From positions 1 through 24,924 of the forward strand of contig BBXU01000193.1 of assembly GCA_001598975.1 (NCBI GenBank): DNA of 24,924 nucleotides, read 5' to 3'. Below the pieces are notes generated by a model. It was not told the origin of the DNA and did no database searches. It saw only the letters and a list, made by a program, of their open reading frames with translations. Shown one piece after another: positions 1-10,200 of this stretch (the stretch's first letter is position 1; each line of letters begins with the position of its first letter). This stretch comes from Parachlorella kessleri. Its lineage: Eukaryota; Chlorophyta; Trebouxiophyceae; Chlorellales; Chlorellaceae. Position numbers and translations under genes: made by a program.

Positions 1-956
1 TTAAAAATGGGAGACAAGCTGCAAGCACATTGACAATAACACAACCGTAATCGTGAGTTACGAACCAACCGTGCTGGTTTGGGACACCAGCCAAATGGCA
101 GAGTGTGCTCTGGCATCTCCAAGGGTATAAGCATGAACAAGGCGGGTGGAGAGTCAGGCTACCGCAGTGAGCTTCGCTTTGAGATAGGAAGGATGCGGGA
201 AGGACCGTGGGCTGGTGCTGTGCCCCACCCACGACCACCGGAACGCTCCACAGGGTCCCACCTGAGTGTGCGTGGGGAGCCGCTCGCTGGGGAAGACAAA
301 ACGTATAAGTCCATCCGCGTCCGCTGCATAGCACGCAGTGAAGAGCACGCCTGTGGGCGCCAGCAGCCTCAGCAGCGCTTTGGCATCCGCCTCCTTGCCG
401 CCCTGCACGCCCATACAAAGACTTTCTGTCTAGGAGCCTCGGCCTGCTCATTTTCAAGTGTTATAAGTCGCAGCAGTCAGACCTGGTGCCAGCAATACAT
501 GCAGAAAGCCCTCAAGTGGGGGGCCCGGGCCTAAGGCGCGGCTCTGAACTTGCTGGACCTCCGCACGAGAACCCACCTTGGCAACAAAAGTCAGCCAGGA
601 TACCCCGTCATAGCCAAAAAGGCGCCGCAGGAGAGTCGGGAAGCACTGCTCAAAGAAGCCTCGGAGGTTATCCCTGCAAGGCAGACTCTCCAAGGTGTAA
701 AGGCGCCATCAAACACACCCCATCACGTGGACGCCAGCATCGGCTCAGGCGCTTACTTGTTGGATAGGACACACTCCTCAACAGCAGCACAGGCCTTGGC
801 AAGCGGCCATTTGGGGTTCTCGAGTATTGAGTTGAGGCCTCCAAAGGATCGGGCCTCGTTGTACGTCATTGACAAGAGCCCAGGAAGTATGTCATATACA
901 ATCTGTTCATTGTTGATGTGTTCACATAGATCGTACAAGAGAGCATGTTTCTCCCT
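1..956 (-). CDS. Unrecognised conserved-looking gene, C-terminal part (5' end not found)
   Basis: I do not recognise this protein. Four exons join cleanly on the minus strand: about 956-757, 673-577, 402-262 and 18-1, each with GT donor and AG acceptor (GTAAGC, GTGGGT and GTGGGA donors; TTGCAG or GTGCAG acceptors) and with matching phases. The joined product is about 150 residues, ends in LVSHF and stops with TAA at 3-1. It looks helical and globular, with blocks such as HINNEQIVYDILPGLL, FFEQCFPTLLRRLFGYDG and RFVFPSERLPTHTQ, so it is probably the end of a larger alpha-helical (ARM/HEAT-like?) protein; that is inference. An in-frame TGA lies at 959-957, so any earlier exon must join through an acceptor near 955 or 951. 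Only about 100 bp separate this point from the ARPC1 start, so the 5' end must be a short exon there, lie inside ARPC1 on the other strand, or be lost. A truncated gene or pseudogene is possible. Confidence 0.6.
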
Positions 957-1054
957 TCATTTTAGGGCGGGAGCGCATGCTTGTTTTGAGTCCGCAGTGT
1001 CCACTGACGTATCGATTGATGGGTGCATCCTGTGCCATCGCAAGTATATGAAGC

Positions 1055-2926
1055 ATGGCCACCTACTCTGCAACTGCCACCCATGTTACCCAAGCCATCT
1101 CCTGCCATGCCGTGACCCTCAGCGGCAACCTGCTTGCCATCTGTCCTAACACTTCAGATGTTATTATCTTAGAGCGTGTGAGTGGTACCTGGCAAGTGAT
1201 ACAGCGCCTGGAGGGGCATGACCAAGTGGTATCTGGCCTGCACTTCACAGAGGACGGGCAGGGGGTTGTCAGACTAGTCAGCTCCTCCCACGACCGCAAT
1301 AGCTACGTCTGGACGCGAGGGGGTGACAGTGGCACCAGCGGCGGCAGCAGCAGCAAGGGAAGCAGCAAGGGCAGCAGCTGGTCCCCAGAGCTGGTCATAA
1401 CCAAGCTCTCCAGGGCAGGGCTGTGTGTGCAGTGGAGCCCTGGTGGCAGAAAGTTCGCAATAGGTAAACAAGTGTGCTTTTGCCCCGAATGCGGTTGATC
1501 CCCGCTTGATGTTAACCCGACAAGGTGTGTTCCTGTCAACCCTACGGGCAAGGCTTGTAAACCACTGCAGCACGGCCGGTGCTGCAGGTAGTTCAGAGAA
1601 GTCCGTCTGCGTGTGCTACTATGACAACAACAAGGAGCTGTGGGCCCCCAAGCTTATACGCAAGCAGCATGACTCCTCTGTCACGGCACTGGCCTGGCAC
1701 CCGAGCGGCCATGTGTTGGCGACAGGCAGCACAGACGGGCAGTGCCGGCTCTTGTATGCCACCATACCAGGTGGGCTGTGTTGACGGTCTCAAAGGTATC
1801 CCAAGTCCTCCCCTTCCTAGCAGCTCAGCTGATACACAGATTGAAGGGCTTCACAGTAAAAGACGTCGTACTGCGTGCAATGACTTCCGCAGTGAGAGCA
1901 GCGTGCAAGGCCATCATTGCTGCGTGGCTGAACGGGCAGACTGCTTGTTGTGCAGAGGTGGATGGAAGCCCAACGGACGCGTTTGGCGCTCTGGGCAGTT
2001 CGAGGTTTGGAGAGATGCTTCTAGAATTGCCGAGCAACACCTGGGTACTTGCGGTTGCATGGTCACCGACCGGTGACACGCTAGCCTTCTGCGGCCAGGA
2101 CTCCACCCTTACCCTGGTCTCAGGCCTGGACCTCGGAGACCCATCATCACTAAGCGTGGCAGCAGGGGGCAGTACTGGGGGCAACAACAGTAGCAGTAGC
2201 CACCGCCTGCAGCGGTTGAAGCTGCCAGGCCTGCCACTCAAATGTCTGGCGTTCCTAGCTGACAGCTTGCTGGTCGGCGCCGGCTTTGACTTCCACCCAC
2301 TGCTTTTTCACCAGCAGAGGGATGGCCAGTGGCAGCTCGTCCACATGCAACAAGGTGAGGTGTGGGGTGTGTATTCCTAGCACAGAGCTGGCTAGCTGGC
2401 AGTAGCATGCAAGATGGCTGTCATCTTGCATGCTCGGGTGCTGAGCCTCCTATATGGCTTCCAACCAGCTGGATGAGCTGTCATATCCTCCCAATCTCCA
2501 AGTTTCCTTAGGGAGTCACCGGAAGCTACTTATATCTATCTGACGTCAGTCTACTAATGGACCTGTGAGGCTGGACAATACTTTGATACTACCAAGGCCC
2601 AATGTGCTGTGGTGTCACCCTGCCCTCACTCCTTGCGTACAGGTGAGCAGCAAGCCAGCAAGCCTCAGGCCGCCAAGGGAGGCTCCTCGCTTTCAGCCCG
2701 CATAAAGATGTTTGAGTCACAGGTCGCCAAGCCCCAGCCAGCTGCCAGTACTTCTGTGCAGACTGACAGCAAACGGACGGACGCTGCTGGCAGCAAGCTG
2801 CACAGCAACTGCATCATGTGCGTGACCCCCCCGGGCACCACTCGCAATGCAAACGCAGGAAGATTTCACTTCATCACCTCAGGCCTTGATGGCAAGGTTG
2901 TGGAGTGGCAGCTGCAGTTGCTCTGA
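1055..2926 (+). CDS. ARPC1: Actin-related protein 2/3 complex subunit 1 (ARPC1), WD40 propeller
   Basis: This is the WD40 subunit of the seven-protein Arp2/3 complex, which nucleates branched actin filaments in the cytoplasm. Exons are 1055-1463, 1588-1770, 1956-2354 and 2643-2926; all three introns are phase 1 and total coding length is 1,275 nt (424 aa, against about 370 in animals). Family blocks in order: LLAICPNTSDVIILE near residue 27, LEGHDQVVSGLHF near 52, DRNSYVW at 80-86, VQWSPGGRKFAIG near 125, ALAWHPSGHVLATGSTDG in exon 2, FGEMLLELPSNTWVLAVAW in exon 3, and the final blade FHFITSGLDGKVVEW. The extra length is two low-complexity loops: Gly/Ser/Lys at about 89-109 and Gly/Asn/Ser at about 258-281. 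The start is chosen because the family N-terminus (repeat 1) follows at once and the ATGGCC context is good. An out-of-frame ATG lies at 1048. The gene runs tail to tail with the EIPR1-like gene; stops are 141 bp apart. Confidence 0.95.
2404..2434. repeat. Perfect 13-bp inverted repeat (hairpin) in ARPC1 intron 3
   Basis: AGCATGCAAGATG at 2404-2416 is followed by a 5-nt loop (GCTGT) and its exact reverse complement at 2422-2434. The hairpin sits about 50 bp inside the intron 2355-2642, just downstream of the donor. It does not cover a splice site. Its role is unknown: it could be a remnant of a small foldback element or a structure in the pre-mRNA. Confidence 0.9.
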
Positions 2927-3067
2927 ATGGTGTTGCATACCTGCCTCTGTGTTTTTTACTGACCCTTAAAACAATTTATGCCTGCCTGCCCTGTACGAGG
3001 TGCTTTTCTACATTTACAGATATCCACAGTAGCCCTACTTGAAAGACTCCAAGCTTAACTTGGCCAC
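2927..3067. other. Convergent 3' flank between ARPC1 and EIPR1-like genes
   Basis: This 141-bp spacer must hold both 3' untranslated ends, so the transcripts probably overlap. On the minus strand a TGTAA pentamer, the usual chlorophyte poly(A) signal, lies at 3018-3014, about 50 nt past the EIPR1-like stop. No TGTAA is seen on the plus strand within the spacer; TGTAC occurs near 2993. Confidence 0.5.
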
Positions 3068-5143
3068 TTACATGAGAAGCCTGTGTCTGAGGGAGCTGGG
3101 GACTGAATGCAGCACCAGCCGCCCATCATGGCTCAGTGACACGTATGAGAAGGGGTCAATGGGTGACCAGGCTGTCTGGTAGACAGCGTCCTCGTGGCCT
3201 GTGTAGTTCTGCACCCTGCCAGTCGGCGGCAACGCTTTCCTGGCTGGAGCCTTGCCCAGCCCTTTGCCGCTGGCCGCGGCTTTCAGCTGCTGGGGCCCCT
3301 CAGCAGCAGCCCCAACTCTGCTGGCCTTGGCACCTGCAGCGCTGCTTGCTGCACTGGCAGCAGCCGCGCTGGCTGCCGGCCCTGCCACTGCTGTCACTGC
3401 CACAGTTGTGGCTGGCCTTGCTGGCTGGGCTGTGGAGGCAGCGAGGTTGATGTGCCAGAGGGAGGCTGTGTTGTCGGAGGAGCAGGACAGCAGGAGGTTG
3501 TCACTGGTGGGGTTGAATGCAACCTTCCACACCTGCACACATGACATACAGGATACATATCTCCTTGCTGTGCTGATCAGGAGTGCACAGCACGATTTCA
3601 GCTGACTTTAAGGTACACAGGTGCGGCTACCAGGGCCATAGATGCTCACCCAGTGGTTGTGTGCCTGTAGGTCCAGCAAGGGGACTGACGTGCTGCCCAC
3701 CCTGAGGAAAGGCAGCACACTTTGTCAGTCGGAAGTAAGGCTGCAATCTTGCGCCTGTCAAGCAGCTCCCACTTAATAGGCCACCACCTTTGCTGGTGCA
3801 GAGTTATTTATGTACATATTTCACTGATTGCTCAGGTTTGGCAAGCGTCCTACTTTGGCTTAACCTATCCAGGAGACTTACCGCATGTCCCAGAATCGAA
3901 TGCGCCCATCATCCCCACAGGATGCCAGTATGTCTTGACGCTGCTTGGCAAAGTCCAGGTGCCGGATGGGCAGCAGGTGAGCATTTTGTATAAAGCTTTG
4001 CTTCTTCCGCTGCCTTACATCCCAAACCTGTCATCAAAGTAGGATGAAAAATTTGCTTACATACATGCATGCCAGCGTTTATGATTGGCAAAGCTCAAAC
4101 ATCAAGTGTTCTCTGCACCGGGAGCCGGGAGATCTGCATTTGACACACTAGACTCTGGCACTGCAGCACCTGGATCTGCCCGCCCTCCGCTGTGCACATG
4201 CGACTGGAGTTGTTGGGGTCGAAGGCTGCGCAGCCCAGCTCATGTGACTCTCCCTCCAAAGCCTTGCCTGAAACCTGCGGCCATAAGGCAGGCTGGTCAG
4301 CAGGAAGTCTTGCCTTCATGATGTCCTGGAGCTGTGTGTTCACCACTCGCTCCCATGCTTCCCAGAACCAGGCCATTGTGAATGTTCATAGTAGCCATTC
4401 TGAGCCTACAGGGGCGATTGACAGCATGTGGTTGACAGGACCTGTATCTTAGCTAAAGCACCTCTTGTAAGGCACAGCGGGCAGATGCTCACCTCTACAC
4501 CCGCCTCTCGGACATGCCACAGCTGCACCTGCCTGTCCTCGAGCGTGAACAACGTAGAGCTGTCTGTTGCGTTCCACCGCAGCTGCCTTACCCTGCTGGT
4601 GTGCTGAGACGACAGGTCACACAGAGGGGTCACCTTTGACGCCAGCGGCTGCGCTTTGAACAGTGCTACTCCAAACTTGCCTCCTGCGGTGTACATCACG
4701 GCTGTTGCAGGGCGCTCGCCTGTCCACAGGCAAGCGCCCGGTCGGTATATATCATATATGTCGTTCAGCGTCCAAGACATGCCGATGCGGCCTGCAAACC
4801 CACCTGGCTGGCTGTGCACGGTGCCAAATAGCGTGCCATCGGTGGGCGAAGCATCAATATCCCACACCTCACTTGGGTGGCTAAAGGCGGCAGCTACACG
4901 CAGTCCTAGCTCCTCATCATACTCCACAAGGAGCACCTGCACCAGGGAGGACATTTTGGCCCTGATGGCAGGGCACCCCCCCGAAGGGAGTGACCAGGCC
5001 TTCTGACTATTGTAGTGGCAAACCTCGTTATGGGAGCGTAGGGAAGTTGTTCCGAGCAGCCAGGAGCTGGCATTGTTGGTGGCTGACACGGGAGCAAGGG
5101 CTCGCGAGGGCAGCTTCAAACCCAGGGCTGGTGGTAGAGCCAT
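3068..5143 (-). CDS. EIPR1: EARP and GARP complex-interacting protein 1 homologue (EIPR1/TSSC1), WD40
   Basis: EIPR1 (TSSC1) is a WD40 protein that binds the EARP and GARP tethering complexes on endosomes and the trans-Golgi and helps recruit them. Exons on the minus strand are 5143-5024, 4936-4493, 4274-4170, 4027-3882, 3701-3650 and 3532-3068; phases agree and give 1,332 nt, 443 aa. Recognised blocks: LGLKLPSRALAP and WLLGTTSLRSHNE at the N-terminus, FSHPSEVWDIDASPTDG, LRWNATDSSTLFTLEDRQV, IQNAHLLPIRHLDFAKQRQ, ILASCGDDGRIRFWDMR, LQAHNHW joined to VWKVAFNPTSDNLLLS, then the last blade ending DGRLVLHSVPSSLRHRLLM. The loop before the last blade (about residues 320-398), acidic in animals, is Ala-rich and basic here. 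ATG at 5143 is chosen because the family N-terminus follows and its context is AACCATGGC. The 87-nt first intron (5023-4937) is a multiple of three without a stop, so retention would only add 29 residues. Confidence 0.95.
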
Positions 5144-5556
5144 GGTTGAATGTATGTAGCAGGGAGCGAGCCTCCGTCGCCCTGATGGCAAGGAGTGCGG
5201 CGGTTGTTGACCGCTTCTACGTAGATATCACGACATATTCCGGAAGAAGGAACAGCAACTAGTCTTTGCCCTGCTTTGCAAGTCACGTTCATCCTTTCCT
5301 ACGTGACTGCCGAGCCAGGCCTGGAACCGAGGTTGAGCGCAACAGAGGCTCCCGAAAACACCACATTGCCGGCACAAAACAGCACTTGGGGTGTCAGCAA
5401 CGTCAAATGGTCACCATGCCAGTCACATGTCAATCAGTGACATCGCGTCATGCCGGTTCTTAGGCTGGCCCATGCAACCATTTATGATTCTTTTGCCCGT
5501 GTGAAGCAACATATCCGTGCATCCTGCCTTGCCTTGTGCTTGCTGACAAGCGTGGA

Positions 5557-5592
5557 GGTTCAAATGCGGGATTCGGTTCAAATGCGAAATGC
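5557..5592. repeat. Two-copy 18-bp tandem repeat
   Basis: Two adjacent 18-bp units start with the same 12 bases, GGTTCAAATGCG, at 5557 and 5575; the units match at 15 of 18 positions. They lie in the intergenic region between divergent genes. Function unknown; could be a duplicated protein-binding site or a neutral slip. Confidence 0.8.
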
Positions 5593-5827
5593 CAAAGCAT
5601 GGTCCCCTCACGAGTACTTTCAAAGCAGGGGGTGGATTGTCAGTCTCGGGGGCAAGCGCCTTGCTGCAGTGCTATTCTTCCCAGGACGCGCGGTGTAGCC
5701 TTGCCTGCCCTTGTACAGTTATAGTGGAAAGGAGGGGCGTGATCGACACTCATATGTCGCTGGCCTGCAACAACCTTCTCTGCTCTCTGGACCGGTGAAT
5801 TGAACGATGTCCTTGGACTTGTCTGCC

Positions 5828-5834
5828 TATAAAG
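5828..5834 (+). promoter_or_regulatory. TATA-like element upstream of the strawberry notch gene
   Basis: TATAAAG at 5828-5834 lies about 200 bp before the predicted start codon at 6030. If used, transcription would begin near 5860 and leave a 5' untranslated region of about 170 nt. This is a consensus match only; no initiator or transcript evidence is visible. Confidence 0.25.
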
Positions 5835-6029
5835 CGATGCTCGCCCTCCGGCAGCAAGGAGCCGGCTCCCTAGCAGCACCGACAGGTAGCCTGCAGCAGG
5901 GACCAGGCTTGGTGCGCTCCACAGCTCTTTCATACAGCGCCTGCTCGCCAGGGACAGAGTCTTCGTAAACCTTTAATTGCTTGCGTTTACTGTGTCGTCA
6001 CGCTGAAGTGATCCTGCCTGTTCGATGCA

Positions 6030-7224
6030 ATGGCAGGAAGTGGAGCTGGGGGAGCGGCTGCAGCACGCATGGCAGGAGGAGCAGCAGCAGCTCCGGCGTC
6101 ACACCCAGGGATAGCGCCGACATTAATTCCGGGGGCAGCCACCCAGCCTTCTGCTCATGCTCAGTATTTACAGCAGCTACAGGCTCGTGAGCAAGCTAGG
6201 AGGGAGGCTAAGAAGGCAGCTAAGGCGGACAAGGCCGCAAAGGCACGAGCCCAGGCGGCAGCAGGGCTTGCTGCCCAGCCCGGCACAGCGGGGCCCGGCA
6301 CGGCTGCTGCAGAACCTGAGGAGGCAGACGACGCTGGGGACAGGGATGCGGTGTGTACAGTTATCTCTTCTGTGGCTTGTTCACTTCCACACAGTCCCTT
6401 GCACAACTAGCTGCTCCAGCCCGCTCTCAGAAAGTGCTCACATACAGCAGCGCCTGCTTCTTCAGCATGCTGCCTCATGTCAAGGTATATGTACATCACA
6501 CTGCTGGTGCATACTACCTACCCCTTTTGCTGCAGGGCAATGATGAGGCTGATGATGGTCACATGTATGAACAATACTGTGCGCAGCAGATTCGGGACAG
6601 GTTTCCAGATGTGATGGGGCACCCAGGTCAGGCCGCAGCAAGGAATTGTTGCTAATGCTGGCAACCTAGATTGTTGCATGTTGCCCACCATGCCTGCCCC
6701 ATGTGGTTTACTCAGTTTGGCATGCCTGCTAAGCAAGTGTTGTGTTCAACAGCTCGCGCACTTCCAGGCCTTTGGAACAGTGTGCAAACTGGCACACCAG
6801 AGGTAAGAGTCCAAACCTGGCTGTTTGCGTCATGTTGAGTGCGGCGCGTACCCTTAAGCTGTGCATGTCTACACTACCGTTGGGAATGCCCTGCCTGCTG
6901 CAGACCCTCTTGTGGAAACTGCCTCCCTTGCCTCCATCCCGCTGCCACCGCCTTCGTATGAACCCACCAGCTTACTGGAGTGCATCCACAAGAAGCTCCT
7001 CTCAGATGCCCAGCTGGAGGTACCAACCATGATAGAAGCAAAGACCTGTTTATCTGTGCTCTACCTGTTAAAACCGTCTGGGCTGCCTGGACATACCTGG
7101 TTTGGCTGCCCTGCCTGCTAAGGCTGCGTTATGGTGGGATCATGCTCATCAACGAGCACTGTTGCCTGTGTGCAGAGTGTCATCTATGCTAACATGAAGT
7201 TCACAGGGCCCAGGCTGCCATCTG
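6030..7224 (+). other. Strawberry notch gene, exons 1-5 (N-terminus and DPLVETASL motif)
   Basis: Exons: 6030-6350, 6536-6626, 6753-6802 (or 6734-6802), 6904-7019 and 7176-7224. Exon 1 encodes an Ala/Gly-rich start and a Lys/Arg/Ala helix (about residues 50-80), then an acidic patch. Exon 2 encodes [20 protein letters not shown]. Exon 4 opens with [20 protein letters not shown], the family motif just ahead of the ATPase core. Exon 3 is uncertain. Using the TTCAACAG acceptor (6753) gives SVQTGTPE, which resembles the family spacing before the DP motif but leaves a one-base phase conflict with exon 4. Using the weaker GCTAAG acceptor (6734) restores phase but gives a sequence with no visible family match. 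Confidence 0.75.
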
Positions 7225-10200
7225 GTGAGTCTATTTGTTGAGAGTAAGCCGTGCCCCTGCCAACAGTTGATACCACGCCATTGATAATTTCTTCGCGCTG
7301 CACGACAGCGAGACGGAGGACTGCCATGCAGGGGAGACTCATGTGCTTTGAACTTGCTTCCATTGGAGAGAGAGCAAGTGACAGGTCAGGGCAATTGAGG
7401 GACAGCCTGCGTCAGTTGACGGTGTGGGCGATGCAGGCCACCGAGCTGGCTTCTTCCTGGGAGATGGTGCTGGCGTGGGCAAGGGGCGGCAGATCGCAGC
7501 CCTCATCAAGCAGCACTGGTAATGCAGGAGTGCTGCCGGCAAGCTTAGCCAGGGCCCCCTCAACTTCTCTCATTTGTTAAAAACTTGATTTTACTAGCCA
7601 GTACACTCGCCAAGGCTGGCTTCAAATGCAACCTTACATTGTATTAGGCACGCTCACGATCTGGTTTTGGATGCCATGCCTGCAGGCATGACGGCGGCAG
7701 GCGCATAATGTGGGTGTCTGTGTCTAACGACCTGCGCAAGGATGCTGAGCGAGACCTGAAGGACATCCTGGCTGACAACATAAAGACCTACCCCAGGGTC
7801 AGTACCAGCTTGCGGAAAAGCAGCTCGATGTGACTCTACAAGGTTCGCGTACTTTGCATGGGCATTCTGGCAGGGTACGCTCCTGCATGCTGCCTTCTGA
7901 GTTTTCCGCCAAGAAACAGTCGCAGCGATCAATGTGAAGCAGAAAGAGGCACACGCATGCTGGAGGCTGGTGCCACAAGCTTTGCCTACCTACCAAGCCG
8001 AATGAGTGCGCATGCACCCGTTTGCAGGGAACTGAGAACCTCCCTCCTGCCAAGAAGAACTTGCCGTTTGATGGTGTGCTCTTCGTGACTTGTAAGTGGC
8101 CTCGTCTCTTGCTGGAGAAACCAGCGTCAGCTCCACAGCCCAGCACGGGCGATGGCTTGGCTTCCTCATGCTCATGGCACACGACAAGCCCACATATGCT
8201 GACGTATTCTGGGCTGGCAGCACCAGAGACAGCATCTGGAATAGCCAGCTGGCCCTCTTGGTGACACCTTCGTGACTCCCCCGGTCTGTGCAGACAGCAT
8301 GCTGGTGTCTGGGCTGCGAGCCACCAAGAAGGTCGCCAAAGAGGAGACAGAGTTGACACGGATTGAGTGAGTTGCTTCCTCTTTACTGGAGCTAGCAGGC
8401 TGGGAGGAGGCCATGTCGGGGCCTTAAAGGCGCTTGCGGTTTATCTGAGTACTTTCAATTTTCCAACACCACTCAAGCCTAGGCGATATATAATGAAGCT
8501 TCCTGTCATTGCAGTGTGCCCACGGATTCCCGCTTGGGGCAGTTCCTACGATGGTTGGAGGGCTGCCGCGGTGGTTCACCTCTTGTTATCTTCGATGAGG
8601 TGGGTGTTGGCTCACTCCCTGCCATCTCGCTTGAACCCAGCTCGACAGCGATGAGCTGTGCTAAGCATTCCGTGATAGCCTGTGCAAATTTCTCAATGCC
8701 TCACCACCCATAAGCAAAGGGATTGCATGGTCTCTTGCAGTGCCACAAGGCCAAGAACCTGATGCCAGCAGGAGGTGAGGCTAAGCAAGCAACTGCCCTC
8801 AATGCCTTGTAGCCAGTCTTCCACTTAACCTCACTGCTTGTTGTCACTTCATTCCAATTCAGTCGTGTGTACCACAACTTACACAGCTATGTAAGGTGAT
8901 TTCTCATGTATGTGGTGGCTGCAGGTGGCAAGCCCAGCCAGACAGCCAAGGCGGTAGTCGAGCTGCAGGAGCGGCTGCCAGAGGCCAAGGTCCTGTACTC
9001 CTCAGCCACAGGTCTGCACTCCCTGCAACTCCTGTGATATGCTGCAATCGCTCGTAGCAACAGAGCAGTTCACGGGCCGCTGTTTGCAGCTGCGGTGACC
9101 TGGTGGGCAGCTCCCAAAGTGAAATAATGCGCGGCGCATTGTGTCCGCTCACATGGCCCTTATTGCGCTGCAGGTGCCTCTGAGCCACGGAACCTGGCGT
9201 ACATGACCCGCTTAGGTAGGATCAGCTTGTCACTTGCATGGGTTCCCTGGGATAAGGGGGCCTTCCAAGCTCTGTTATGGTAGCTCCAAGGGTTCAAAGC
9301 CGCGGTTGTGATTTTCCCTAATCCCTTGAGATCAAAGAGCTGCTAACCCATCCTCATTGACGGCCGTGCAGGAATGTGGGGCTTTAAAGATGCCAAGGAG
9401 ATGATTGACATGCTCAGCAAGTAAGTGTGGCAGCTAGTGTAACTCTTCCTCGCGGTCGCTGCAACCGTGCGGCAACCGGTAAAGAGATGTGGTCCTAAAA
9501 TGTAAAGTTTGAGTAATATCATGGATGGGAGGGCATTTAACGCATTTTCAGTTATGCAGACCTGCACCGCTGCACTGCCCATCAGGCATTGCCATGCGGT
9601 GCTTTCCGTGCAGGTCACGCATGGGTGCGCTGGAGCTAGCTGCCATGTCGATGAAGGTGCGTCTACAGTGTGTCAATCCTAGCTATGATTTCAAGACCCA
9701 AGGTCGTTCCATTGTGGTGGGGATCCAGTGGTTCAGCCTGCAGCAAACGGTAGTGACTGCCTGCCTAGTAGCAGCCTGGTTGAGATTTCATTTCTAGGTG
9801 TGACAAGATTGTGACTGACCCGCAAGGGTGGTGGAAAGCTGTAAGACTAGACTAGACTTCAAGCCTACGTGCGTCTTTACTTAGGGTAATGGCATACTGA
9901 TGTCCATGAAGGCTACTGGCACCTACCTGTCCCGCACCCTGTCTTACGAAGGGGCAGAATTTGGGCTGGCGCACATCGACGTGGACCCAGTGTTCAAGTA
10001 AGTGTGTTCCCCAGGACCTGCTATGTACGAGGTAGATAGCGGAGGGTATAGCAACTACATGCGGACTTACCACAGCTTACACAGCAACGGTTGGATCTGG
10101 TTTTACAGCTTGCTGGATGTGTTTCCTGCCCACCTAGTTGACAGCAGAGGTCTGCCAGGCGAATGTTGCAAATGATCACTTGTGCATGTCCAGGCTAGAC

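Larger units (their letters stand above)
5144..6029. promoter_or_regulatory. Divergent intergenic region between EIPR1-like and strawberry notch genes
   Basis: This 886-bp gap separates the starts of two divergent genes and should carry both promoters and 5' untranslated regions. I see no coding block that resembles a protein family; the open frames here (the longest about 97 codons) lack conserved-looking sequence. It holds a TATA-like site and a short 18-bp tandem duplication, listed separately. No other regulatory element could be named from sequence alone. Confidence 0.5.

Noticed and set aside
550..1149. 199-codon plus-strand open frame at the left end
   Set aside because: It lies opposite the minus-strand exons of the unrecognised gene and runs over the ARPC1 start in another frame; its composition does not resemble a protein family.
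3136..3605. Three overlapping plus-strand open frames rich in Ala, Trp, Leu and Cys
   Set aside because: They are the opposite strand of the Ala-rich last exon of the EIPR1-like gene, which explains their length and odd composition.
5450..5933. Short open frames in the divergent intergenic region
   Set aside because: None shows family resemblance or a convincing splice-linked partner.
7799..8359. 186-codon minus-strand open frame
   Set aside because: It covers several exons and introns of the strawberry notch gene on the other strand and shows no family motif.
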